From contig CAKQBG010000003.1 in assembly GCA_934216145.1 (NCBI GenBank), positions 1-64,000 on the forward strand: a DNA stretch of 64,000 nucleotides, in the 5' to 3' direction. How positions within the stretch are numbered: the stretch's first letter is position 1; the number at the start of each line of letters is the position of its first letter. The notes under the pieces are model-generated. The model was given only the letters and a program-made list of their open reading frames with translations. It searched no databases and was not told the origin of the DNA. This stretch comes from an uncultured Anaeroplasma sp. Lineage in GTDB: Bacteria > Bacillota_I > Bacilli_A > Acholeplasmatales > Anaeroplasmataceae. Positions 25,726 to 33,781 of this stretch are shown here, in pieces. The position numbers and the translations under genes were made by a program.

Positions 25726-27939
25726 ATGGTATATACAAAGCTTGAGGAGCTATTAGAACTGACAGGAACATATATTCATAAGCAGGAATCTATAGATTTA
25801 ATTACAAGAGCTTATAAAAGAGCAGAGGAATTACATAATGGACAGTTTAGAAAAAGCGGTGAGCCATATATCATCCATCCACTAAATGTTGCTTGTATTT
25901 TAGCAAGCCTTCATGCTGGTCCATCCACTATATGTGCTGGATTACTTCACGATGTTGTTGAGGATACTCCAATCACTAAGGAGGAGCTAGCTAAGGAATT
26001 TGGTTCGGAAATTGCCGAAATAGTTGATGGTGTTACGAAGGTTGGTCAATTAAAGTTTGCTTCTCTTGAACAAAAGCAGGTTGAAAATCATCAGCATATG
26101 CTTTTGGCAATGGCTAAGGATATTCGTGTTATTATTGTTAAACTTGCGGATAGACTTCATAATATAAGAACACTATCTTCCTTAAGAGAGGATAAGAGAG
26201 TTAGAATAGCCAGAGAAACATTAGAGATTTATGCTCCACTTGCTCATAAACTAGGTATGTTTAGAATTAAGGCTGAGCTAGAGGATACTGCTTTAATGTA
26301 TGTTGAACCAGTTTATTATAATAAAATTTTAAATCAAATTAAATCTGATAATTCTGCAAGAATTCAAAATGTCGATCATACAATTGATGAGATTAAGAAA
26401 ATATTAGAGGATGAGAATTTAACTGATTATCAAATAAAGGGTAGAATTAAAAATATATATAGTATTTATAAAAAGATGGTTAATCAAAATAAGGATTTTA
26501 AGGATATTTATGATATTCTTGCGATTCGTATTATTGTTAAAACAATTCAGGAATGCTATCAGGTATTAGGATTAATTCATGCTCATTATACACCAGTTCC
26601 AAAGCGTTTTAAGGACTATATTGCTGTACCTAAGCCTAATATGTATCAATCACTACATACAACAGTTATTAGTGCTGATGGTTTTACTTTTGAGGTCCAA
26701 ATTAGAACTGAGGAAATGGATGAAATTGCTGAAAATGGTGTTGCTGCACACTGGGCATATAAGGAAAATGTTGAATACTCTAAGGAGCGTGAGCAATTTG
26801 AAATTGCTTCAAAGCTTAAATGGTATGCAGAGCTTTTACAATTTTCAGAGGAGAAAAATGATGATGCAAAGGATTATGTAGAGACTGTTAAGGAGGAAAT
26901 TCTTTCAACTAATGTCTATGTATATACTCCTACAGGTGATGTTATAGATTTACCTAGAGGTGCGACACCACTTGATTTTGCATATAAAATTCATACAAAT
27001 ATAGGTAATAAAACTGTTGGTGCGATAGTTAACAATCATATTGTACCGCTTGATTATGAGCTTCAAAATGGTGATATTATCTCAATTAAAACTAATAAGA
27101 ATTCTTTTGGACCTTCAGAAAACTGGCTAAGAATTGCTAAAACTAGCCATGCTAGACATAAAATTAAGAATTTCCTTAATAAACAAAATAAGGATATTCT
27201 TTCTAGTAATGGTAAGCAAATGCTTGATGATGAGTTCCATTTAAATAAGATTACTAATTATGAGCTTAATGATGATTTTGCGAAAAAGAATTTCTCTAAG
27301 AATAATGTTAATTCATTAGAGGATTTATATTTAGAAATAGCTAAATCTAATGTTTCACCTAAAACAGTTGTCACTAAGTATTTAGGACGTGAAAGTGATG
27401 ATAATATACATGAAACTATTTCTAGGCAAATTGAACGTAATACTAAGATTTTAACAACCAATAGTGAAACAGGAGTAGTTGTATTAGGATTAACTAATCC
27501 TCAGCTAAAGCTTGGTAGCTGTTGTAATCCAATACCAGGTGACGATATCTTAGGATATGTAACAAAGGGTAACGGAATAGTTGTTCATCATAAATACTGT
27601 AAGAATATTAATTCCTTCCAAAAGGAAAGATTAATTCCATTAGAATGGGCTACTAATCCAGGAAGAAAGTATCCTGTTAGTATTACAATTTATGCGACAA
27701 GTAATTTAAATTTATTAGTTGAAATAATGAATGTTGTTTCAGCTAATGGATCTTCAATTTTAGCAATTTCAGCTAATAGTAATGCTAATTTTGAATCTAT
27801 TGTTAAGCTTAAGGTTATGACTAGTAATTTATTAGATTTAGAAAAAATGATTGTTAATTTAAAGAAGATTAAATATATTTATAATATTGAAAGAGATAAT
27901 TTAATAGCTATAGATAAGGATGATAAGGATTTAGTATGA
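25726..27939 (+). CDS. relA: Bifunctional (p)ppGpp synthetase/hydrolase
   Basis: Makes and degrades the alarmone (p)ppGpp. The 737 residues show an HD hydrolase domain (YIIHPLNVACIL near 46-57, HDVVEDT near 76-82, LADRLHNIRTL near 139), a synthetase domain (KGRIKNIYSIYKKM near 240, PKPNMYQSLHTTV, EVQIRTEEMDEIAE), a TGS domain (VYTPTGDVIDLPRGATPLDF near 400) and a C-terminal zinc-finger/ACT region (LGSCCNPIPGDDI). Both catalytic halves look intact. It overlaps dtd by four bases (ATGA). Confidence 0.96.
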   Translation: MVYTKLEELLELTGTYIHKQESIDLITRAYKRAEELHNGQFRKSGEPYIIHPLNVACILASLHAGPSTICAGLLHDVVEDTPITKEELAKEFGSEIAEIVDGVTKVGQLKFASLEQKQVENHQHMLLAMAKDIRVIIVKLADRLHNIRTLSSLREDKRVRIARETLEIYAPLAHKLGMFRIKAELEDTALMYVEPVYYNKILNQIKSDNSARIQNVDHTIDEIKKILEDENLTDYQIKGRIKNIYSIYKKMVNQNKDFKDIYDILAIRIIVKTIQECYQVLGLIHAHYTPVPKRFKDYIAVPKPNMYQSLHTTVISADGFTFEVQIRTEEMDEIAENGVAAHWAYKENVEYSKEREQFEIASKLKWYAELLQFSEEKNDDAKDYVETVKEEILSTNVYVYTPTGDVIDLPRGATPLDFAYKIHTNIGNKTVGAIVNNHIVPLDYELQNGDIISIKTNKNSFGPSENWLRIAKTSHARHKIKNFLNKQNKDILSSNGKQMLDDEFHLNKITNYELNDDFAKKNFSKNNVNSLEDLYLEIAKSNVSPKTVVTKYLGRESDDNIHETISRQIERNTKILTTNSETGVVVLGLTNPQLKLGSCCNPIPGDDILGYVTKGNGIVVHHKYCKNINSFQKERLIPLEWATNPGRKYPVSITIYATSNLNLLVEIMNVVSANGSSILAISANSNANFESIVKLKVMTSNLLDLEKMIVNLKKIKYIYNIERDNLIAIDKDDKDLV

Positions 27940-28382
27940 GAGTAGTAGTTCAAAGAGTTAAATATTCTAGCTGTATTGTTGAAAATAAGCTTATAAGCTC
28001 TATTGATAAGGGCTTTATGTTATTAATTGGCTTTAAGGAAAATGACACTGAGGCCGAAATGGAAAAGCTTTTAAAGAAGGTTATAGGCTTAAGAATATTT
28101 GAAGATGAATTTGGTAAAATGAATAAATCTTTATTAGATGTTAATGGTTCAATTCTAGCAATTTCTCAATTCACTCTATATGCTGATTGTAAGCATGGTA
28201 ATAGACCGTCCTTCACTGAGGCAATGAAATTTGATAAAGCTTCACAATATTATGATTTATTTTGTGAAAGACTTAGAGAATTAGGCTTTGATGTGAAAAA
28301 GGGTATTTTTGGAGCTGATATGAAAATTGAACTATTAAATGATGGTCCAGTAACAATACTACTTGATAGTGAACAGCTATAA
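27936..28382 (+). CDS. dtd: D-aminoacyl-tRNA deacylase
   Basis: Removes D-amino acids (and glycine from tRNA-Ala) mischarged on tRNA. The 148-residue protein starts MRVVVQRVKYSSCIVEN, has the active-site loops SQFTLYADC near 78-86 and GPVTILLDS near the end, both diagnostic. Translationally coupled to relA through an ATGA overlap. Confidence 0.95.
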   Translation: MRVVVQRVKYSSCIVENKLISSIDKGFMLLIGFKENDTEAEMEKLLKKVIGLRIFEDEFGKMNKSLLDVNGSILAISQFTLYADCKHGNRPSFTEAMKFDKASQYYDLFCERLRELGFDVKKGIFGADMKIELLNDGPVTILLDSEQL

Positions 28383-28404
28383 TATTTGAAAGGAGCGTTA
28401 TTTT

Positions 28405-30198
28405 ATGAAGGAATATACATTTTTAGGAAATAAATATGTTACTCTAGATGAACTCGGAAGAGCTTATTCAGAAAATTATAATGAAGCAATAGAGGATATT
28501 TATCATAATTCTAAAAAACTAATAAAATTTATTAAGTCGTTTAATAGAGATAAGAAATTAGTTGAGAATGTTGTATATGCTTTAGCTTATTCTAAATATA
28601 AAAATAATGCTCTAACATTTATTATTTATTATTTACAAAATGATAAGAAGGTATTTATTAATGGTAAAAGCTATACATTCTTAGAGTTTATTGAAGCATT
28701 ATCTTGTTGTGAACCATCTAATAATAATGCTTTGTATGTATTTATGGAGGATTTTGGATTATCTAAAACCTATCAAGAAATGTATAGAGAGGAAAATTCA
28801 ATAGAAAGAAAAATATTAGCTGATAGCTATTATTTGGATAAATATTGCTATAACGAATTTACAAAGCTATATCTATCAACATATCGTGAATATCAATTGA
28901 AGGAATCCTTTACTGCAACATTAAAGACAATTATTATTAATGGTGATGAATGCTTTAGAAGAGCCTCAAAGCTATTTAGAGATAATGAATTCTATTTATA
29001 TGTAGCACATAAATATGATTTTAAAACAGCTATAAAATTAGTTAATGAGAATAATCCAGTATTCTATTCCCTTAAGTTATTTAAGGATGAAATAGATCCT
29101 GAGGAATTGAAGAAGATTATATCTGATACATTCTATTGGAATTTATTAGATAATATTGATTATTATGGCTATAAGATAGATGCTAAAGATACAGTTAATA
29201 GAATATTAGCTATTAAAAAGGAATATTTAACGTATAAGAAGAAGATGGATTCAAAGAAGATATATTCTATTTCTTTAGATTTATATATTGATTTTTCTAG
29301 AGAATTATATTTGAATTATTTAAATTTTATCCATTTATTTAAAAATGGTAGAATATATGTTAAGTCTAAGTATGATAGTAGTCTATATACATTTGATAAG
29401 CCTTATTGTAAAACATTAATATGTCAGGATTATATGAAAAATAGAATAGTAAAGCTTTATAATCCTAATAAAAATAAGAATGAGAATGAGCTTGATGATG
29501 TATCTAATGATAATCCAGCTGATTTTATTGTGTTACAGGAAAAGGGTACTATTGAAAGATTAAAGAAGCAAAAGAAAATTTTGAGTGCTTTAAAGAGACT
29601 TAGTATAATGTCTACTATAGTTACTATTATAGCTATAGTAATTATTGGTGGCTGTTATTTATTACCAAATTTAGGTTTATTTGAGTCTAAAATTAAAGAA
29701 TTAATGAGTAAATATATTATTATTGCTTTAGGAGCTTCAGCTGTTATTGCTTTAGCTTCTACAATCTGTTTATCTATTAGAGTTAGTAAAACTCAGGAAT
29801 ATGTTTCAGATTATTTATTCTTTGAGGAAGCTAGCGATAAGAAACTTAATATTAAACAAGAAAATAGATTAGTAATTCTATCTAAGGATGAAGAAAAGCT
29901 AAAGAAAAAAACAAAGAATTCTCATTTACCTCTAGCTTTCTTTTCTCAGGTTTCATTGTCTATTTTATTCTCAATTATGGCTGCTTCAATTATATGTAGT
30001 ATTTCAAGCTTTGGTATTTTTGATGCTTCAAAGTATGATAGCTTTTTTAATAGTAATAATAGTATTATGTATTATGGTATATCGCCTGTTATTGTAGGTT
30101 TAATTTCTTTATTTATTAAGAAAAAGGGTATTTTAATGGTATTATTTAATTTATTAATTTCTGTTGGAATATTCGTAATATTATTTTATTGTATGTAG
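28405..30198 (+). CDS. Unknown 597-residue protein with C-terminal membrane helices
   Basis: Not recognised. Residues 1-370 are soluble and charged, with two short segments that look alike: FLGNKYVTLDELGRAYS near 5-21 and FINGKSYTFLEFIEAL near 86-101, both 'G-K-Y-T/V-x-L-E' followed by a helix. This resembles small repeat modules in Firmicutes signalling proteins. A basic patch (ERLKKQKKILSALKRL, near 387-402) leads into about two membrane helices (405-425 and 435-455), a charged loop, then two or three more helices to the C-terminus. RBS AAAGGAG at 28388. It lies in the apt-relA-dtd-(this)-rimO-trmL-trx run, all same strand with short gaps, so it is expressed with housekeeping genes. Confidence 0.7.
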   Translation: MKEYTFLGNKYVTLDELGRAYSENYNEAIEDIYHNSKKLIKFIKSFNRDKKLVENVVYALAYSKYKNNALTFIIYYLQNDKKVFINGKSYTFLEFIEALSCCEPSNNNALYVFMEDFGLSKTYQEMYREENSIERKILADSYYLDKYCYNEFTKLYLSTYREYQLKESFTATLKTIIINGDECFRRASKLFRDNEFYLYVAHKYDFKTAIKLVNENNPVFYSLKLFKDEIDPEELKKIISDTFYWNLLDNIDYYGYKIDAKDTVNRILAIKKEYLTYKKKMDSKKIYSISLDLYIDFSRELYLNYLNFIHLFKNGRIYVKSKYDSSLYTFDKPYCKTLICQDYMKNRIVKLYNPNKNKNENELDDVSNDNPADFIVLQEKGTIERLKKQKKILSALKRLSIMSTIVTIIAIVIIGGCYLLPNLGLFESKIKELMSKYIIIALGASAVIALASTICLSIRVSKTQEYVSDYLFFEEASDKKLNIKQENRLVILSKDEEKLKKKTKNSHLPLAFFSQVSLSILFSIMAASIICSISSFGIFDASKYDSFFNSNNSIMYYGISPVIVGLISLFIKKKGILMVLFNLLISVGIFVILFYCM

Positions 30199-30208
30199 GA
30201 GTAGAAAA

Positions 30209-31516
30209 ATGAATTTATATGTTGTAAGCCTTGGTTGTGCTAAAAACCAAGTAGATACAGAAATGATTTTAGGTGTTTGTAAGGAAAAAATGACTTTAGT
30301 TAGTCAACCTGATGATGCTGATTTAATATTAGTTAATACTTGTGCCTTTATTGAATCTGCTAGAAAGGAAGCTATTGATACTATTTTAGCTTTAGCTGAT
30401 TATAAGAAGAATGGATGTAAGCTAATTGTATGTGGATGTCTAGCTCAAAGATATAAGGAAGAAATCATAAAGCTATTACCAGAGGTTGATAGATTTATTT
30501 CTATTGATGAATATTCTGATATTGCGAATATCATTAACTCTGTTATTTCCTCTAGCTATAGTCTAACAAGTAATTATTCTCCATTAAATAGAGTATATTC
30601 TACTCCTAATTATATGAGATATATAAAGATTTCTGAAGGTTGCTTAAACCATTGTGCATTTTGTGCTATTCCCTTAATACGTGGTAGATTAAAAAGTAGA
30701 ACTATTGAATCAATAGTTGATGAGGTAAAAAAGGATGTTAATGATGGTGTTTATGAGATAAATTTAATTTCTCAGGATACTACTAAATATGGATTTGATT
30801 TATATGATAATAAGCTAATGATTGTTCCTTTATTAAAGGAAATTGTTAAAATACCTGGTGATTTTAAGGTTAGGTTATTATATTTATATCCAGATATTGT
30901 TACTGATGAGTTAATTGATTTTATTAAAAATAATCCAAAGATTATGCCTTATTTTGATATTCCAATTCAGCATAGTGAGGATCATTTATTAAAGAAAATG
31001 TATCGTAGAGGTGATAGAGCCTATATGCTAGATTTATTTAAGAAGATTAAAGATGAGATTCCTAATGCGATTATAAGAACTACTTTAATTGTAGGTTTCC
31101 CTTATGAAACTGAAGAGGATATTGATAATCTTATTGATTTTATGGATATTGTTAAATTTGATAGACTTGGTGCCTTTACATTCTCATTAGAGGAGGGGAC
31201 AAAGGCTTGTGATTATCCTGATGAGATTTCCTTAGCTACTAAGCAAGTTAGATATGAGAGAGTTATGGCTCATCAGCAAAAAATCGCACTTGAAAATAAT
31301 AAGAAGATGATTGGTAAAACATTAGAGGATGTATTTATTATTGATTATGATGAGGAATCATTTATGTATGTTGCGAGAAATTACGCATACGCTCCTGATG
31401 ATATTGATGGCTGTATCTATGTTGCTGCTAAGTATGAGCTTAATGTTGGAGATAGAGTTAAGGTTAAGATTTTAGATTGTGATTCTTATTCATTATCTGG
31501 TGAACAGGTAGAATAG
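30209..31516 (+). CDS. rimO: Ribosomal protein S12 methylthiotransferase RimO
   Basis: A radical-SAM enzyme with two iron-sulphur clusters that methylthiolates an Asp of ribosomal protein S12. In 435 residues: N-terminal UPF0004 domain (VVSLGCAKNQVDTEMILG at 5-22, further Cys near 46 and 75), radical-SAM motif SEGCLNHCAFCAIPLIRG (CxxxCxxC) near 139-156, and a C-terminal TRAM domain. The N-terminal VSLGCAKNQVDTE wording and CAIPLIRG separate it from the tRNA enzyme MiaB. Eleven bases after the preceding gene, with AGGAG before the start. Confidence 0.95.
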   Translation: MNLYVVSLGCAKNQVDTEMILGVCKEKMTLVSQPDDADLILVNTCAFIESARKEAIDTILALADYKKNGCKLIVCGCLAQRYKEEIIKLLPEVDRFISIDEYSDIANIINSVISSSYSLTSNYSPLNRVYSTPNYMRYIKISEGCLNHCAFCAIPLIRGRLKSRTIESIVDEVKKDVNDGVYEINLISQDTTKYGFDLYDNKLMIVPLLKEIVKIPGDFKVRLLYLYPDIVTDELIDFIKNNPKIMPYFDIPIQHSEDHLLKKMYRRGDRAYMLDLFKKIKDEIPNAIIRTTLIVGFPYETEEDIDNLIDFMDIVKFDRLGAFTFSLEEGTKACDYPDEISLATKQVRYERVMAHQQKIALENNKKMIGKTLEDVFIIDYDEESFMYVARNYAYAPDDIDGCIYVAAKYELNVGDRVKVKILDCDSYSLSGEQVE

Positions 31517-31528
31517 TAGAGGCTTTAT

Positions 31529-32095
31529 ATGAAAATTAATGTTGTTTTATATCATCCAGAAATACCTCAAAATACTGGTAATATTATGAGAAGCTGTGTT
31601 GGCTTTAATGCTAAGCTTCATTTAATTAAGCCTTTAGGCTTTACATTAGATGAAAAGCATTTAAGAAGAAGCTGTGTTGATTATTTTGATTATTTAAATT
31701 ATGAGGTTTATGAGGATTTTGATGATTTTAAGAAAAAAAATCCTGGAAAATATTATTTTTTAACTAGATATGGTCATAAATCACCATCTGTAATTAATTT
31801 TAAGGAAAGTAATGATCAGGATGTTTATTTAATCTTTGGAGCTGAATCAACTGGAATTGCATATGATATTTTAAAAGATAATTTAGATGATTGTTATAGA
31901 ATTCCAACAACTGATAAGGTTAGAAGCCTAAATTTATCTAATTGTGCAGCAATTATGTTATTTTTAGCCTCAGAACAATTAAATGATTCTAGTATAGTTT
32001 ACAAAGAAGAACCAGATACTATGAAGGGACATGATTTTATTGATGATGTCGATGTTTGTAGTCTTGATGAAAAGCATAGAGAATGGAGGAATTAA
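31529..32095 (+). CDS. trmL: tRNA (cytidine/uridine-2'-O-)-methyltransferase TrmL
   Basis: A SPOUT methyltransferase modifying the wobble base 34 of tRNA-Leu. It starts INVVLYHPEIPQNTGNIMRS, has HLIKPLGFTLDEKHLRRS, and the SAM knot LIFGAESTGI near 106-115 and IPTTDKVRSLNLSNCAAIML near 132-151. At 188 residues it is about 30 longer than usual; the acidic tail after residue 158 is extra. The tail includes the thioredoxin ribosome site. Confidence 0.93.
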   Translation: MKINVVLYHPEIPQNTGNIMRSCVGFNAKLHLIKPLGFTLDEKHLRRSCVDYFDYLNYEVYEDFDDFKKKNPGKYYFLTRYGHKSPSVINFKESNDQDVYLIFGAESTGIAYDILKDNLDDCYRIPTTDKVRSLNLSNCAAIMLFLASEQLNDSSIVYKEEPDTMKGHDFIDDVDVCSLDEKHREWRN

Positions 32096-32097
32096 AT

Positions 32098-32409
32098 ATG
32101 GCTGTTTCACATTTAAACATGGAAAATTTCAGAAGCTTTATTGAAAGCGACAAAATTGTTGTTGTAGACTTTTGGGCTACATGGTGTGGTCCTTGTCGAA
32201 TGATTGCACCATTATTAGAGAAATTAAGTGAGAATGAGGGAATTGAGGTTGGTAAGGTTGACGTTGATGAAATTGATGTATTAGCTGAAGCCTTTAATGT
32301 TACATCTATTCCAACATTATTATTATTTAAGAGTGGTAAGCTTTTAGGCAAAAAGGTTGGTTATATGGATTATGAAAGCCTAAAAAACTGGGTTTTAGAA
32401 AATGCTTAA
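32098..32409 (+). CDS. trxA: Thioredoxin
   Basis: A 103-residue thiol-disulphide carrier with the active site WATWCGPCRM near 25-34 and the cis-proline SIPTLLLF near 71. The start is ATG 32098, six bases after GGAGGAATTAAAT begins; an earlier ATG at 32083 lies inside trmL with no ribosome site. Its stop overlaps the start of the reductase-like gene by eight bases, so the two are coupled and likely partners. Confidence 0.95.
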   Translation: MAVSHLNMENFRSFIESDKIVVVDFWATWCGPCRMIAPLLEKLSENEGIEVGKVDVDEIDVLAEAFNVTSIPTLLLFKSGKLLGKKVGYMDYESLKNWVLENA

Positions 32410-33253
32410 CTTTGATGTGGTTATTATTGGGTTAGGACCATGTGGTGTATCTTGTGGCATTTATTTAAAGAGATATGGTCATAATGTTTGTTTAGTTGGA
32501 CTTGATAATACATCACTAAATAAGGCTCATTTAATTGAAAATTATTATGGTATTAAAAGTATAAGTGGTAAAGATTTATTTGAATTAGGTATATCACAAG
32601 CAAAAGAATTAGGTGTTCCTGTTTATAAGGAAGAAGTAATTGATATTGAATATATCTCTGATGAAAATTTCATTGTTAAGGGTAGTACTAATGAATTTAG
32701 CACTAAAAGAATATTATTAGCCTTAGGAAGTGGAAGAACAAGCTTTTCTTTAGCTAATAAATATGAAGGAAATGGTGTTTCATATTGTGCTACCTGTGAT
32801 GGATTTTTGTATCGTAAAAAGAAGGTAGCTATTATTGGTTCGTCATTATATATGAAGCATGAATATGATGTTTTGAATAATATGATTCCTAATTTAACTA
32901 TTTTCACTAATGGAGAAAAACTATCATTTACTCCTAATAGTCCTGTTATTACTGAAAAAATAATTGAATTTAAAGGAAATGATAGGCTTGAAGCAATTGT
33001 TACTGAAAATAATGAATACCCAGTTGATGGCGCTTTTGTTGCGTTAGGCTCTCAAAATGTCTTTACTTTTGCGAAGCATTTAGGAATTGCGTTAGATAAA
33101 GATAATTATATTGTTGTTGATTCTAGTTATATGACTAATATAAAGGGAATATATGCTGGAGGAGATGCGATAAAAGGATTACATCAGGTTGCTACAGCCG
33201 TAAGTGATGGAGCTAAATGCGCTCTTGAAATTTCAAAAAGTTTAAAAAAATAG
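32402..33253 (+). CDS. Thioredoxin-reductase-like flavoprotein without NADPH motifs
   Basis: A 283-residue FAD protein with the TrxB fold. Present: FAD motif VVIIGLGPCGVSCGIYLKR near 5-23, redox pair CATCDG near 127-132, and the late FAD motif GIYAGGDAIKGLHQVATAVS near 247-266. Changed: the NADPH-binding GGGxSA reads IGSSLYM and the HRRxxxRA phosphate clamp is absent. This is the state described for ferredoxin- or other-donor-dependent flavin thioredoxin reductases of some clostridia. It is coupled to trxA, which supports thioredoxin as partner; the electron donor is open. Confidence 0.85.
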   Translation: MLNFDVVIIGLGPCGVSCGIYLKRYGHNVCLVGLDNTSLNKAHLIENYYGIKSISGKDLFELGISQAKELGVPVYKEEVIDIEYISDENFIVKGSTNEFSTKRILLALGSGRTSFSLANKYEGNGVSYCATCDGFLYRKKKVAIIGSSLYMKHEYDVLNNMIPNLTIFTNGEKLSFTPNSPVITEKIIEFKGNDRLEAIVTENNEYPVDGAFVALGSQNVFTFAKHLGIALDKDNYIVVDSSYMTNIKGIYAGGDAIKGLHQVATAVSDGAKCALEISKSLKK

Positions 33254-33275
33254 GTACGATTACCTATTTTTTTTC
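33246..33275 (+). terminator. Terminator after the trx-reductase operon
   Basis: AATAGGTA-cgat-TACCTATT with eight Ts, overlapping the TAG stop at 33251-33253. Confidence 0.88.
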
Positions 33276-33299
33276 ATATATTAAGCTAGGTGAATATTT

Positions 33300-33596
33300 A
33301 TGAGTGGACCATTATTATTTATTGATTCTATAAGTGATGATGCTTCTCCTAGTAATCAGGAGATTTTTGATTCGAGAGTTAAGAGTAGGAAAACTAAGGC
33401 TAAATATAGGGTAGAGGATATAGAGGCAATGCTTTATTATCGTATCCATATTTTAGCTGAAATTGAAACAAAGAATTCTCGTTATGAGGGAATTGTTTTA
33501 GAATGTAGTGAAAAGGGAATTAGACTTCAAATGGAAAATAAAGAAATTTTGATTCCTATTTATGAAATAGAGGATATTAATATTTTAAAACTATAA
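33300..33596 (+). CDS. Small unknown protein, possible Sm-like barrel
   Basis: A 98-residue protein I do not recognise. Residues 1-35 are polar and probably disordered (ISDDASPSNQE, then KSRKTKAKY). Residues 45-98 alternate as five short beta strands: YRIHILAEIE, YEGIVLECS, GIRLQM, KEILIPIYEIEDINIL. This looks like a small Sm/SH3-type barrel like those in Hfq-related RNA-binding proteins, but this is pattern inference only. AGGTGAA precedes the ATG. Between the trxA/reductase pair and the recQ leader. Confidence 0.6.
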   Translation: MSGPLLFIDSISDDASPSNQEIFDSRVKSRKTKAKYRVEDIEAMLYYRIHILAEIETKNSRYEGIVLECSEKGIRLQMENKEILIPIYEIEDINILKL

Positions 33597-33678
33597 TTTT
33601 AAATTTACCTATTATTTATTTTGAAATTATGTTAAACTTATATAGTAATTGGTAAATCAGTATTTGGTAGGTGGTATT

Positions 33679-33714
33679 ATGTTAAATCTATACTTATATA
33701 TGGCCTTGATTTGA
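33679..33714 (+). CDS. Putative 11-residue leader peptide
   Basis: ATG at 33679 with GGTAGGTGG just before it, coding MLNLYLYMALI and a TGA that falls inside the 5' arm and loop of the next hairpin. Too short to be judged by composition. Position relative to the terminator is that of a leader peptide in translation-coupled attenuation. Confidence 0.45.
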   Translation: MLNLYLYMALI

Positions 33715-33734
33715 AAAAATCAAGGTCTTTTTTT
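33702..33734 (+). terminator. Strong terminator/attenuator upstream of the helicase gene
   Basis: GGCCTTGATTT-gaaa-AAATCAAGGTC (33702-33727) with a GAAA tetraloop, followed by seven Ts. It is over 100 bases after the previous stop codon and only 48 bases before the recQ-like gene, with a weak promoter-like stretch near 33621-33648, so it looks like a leader element and not a simple 3' terminator. Confidence 0.85.
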
Positions 33735-33781
33735 AACTGTATAAAAAATAGATAAATTGTATTAATTAAGGAGAAAATATT

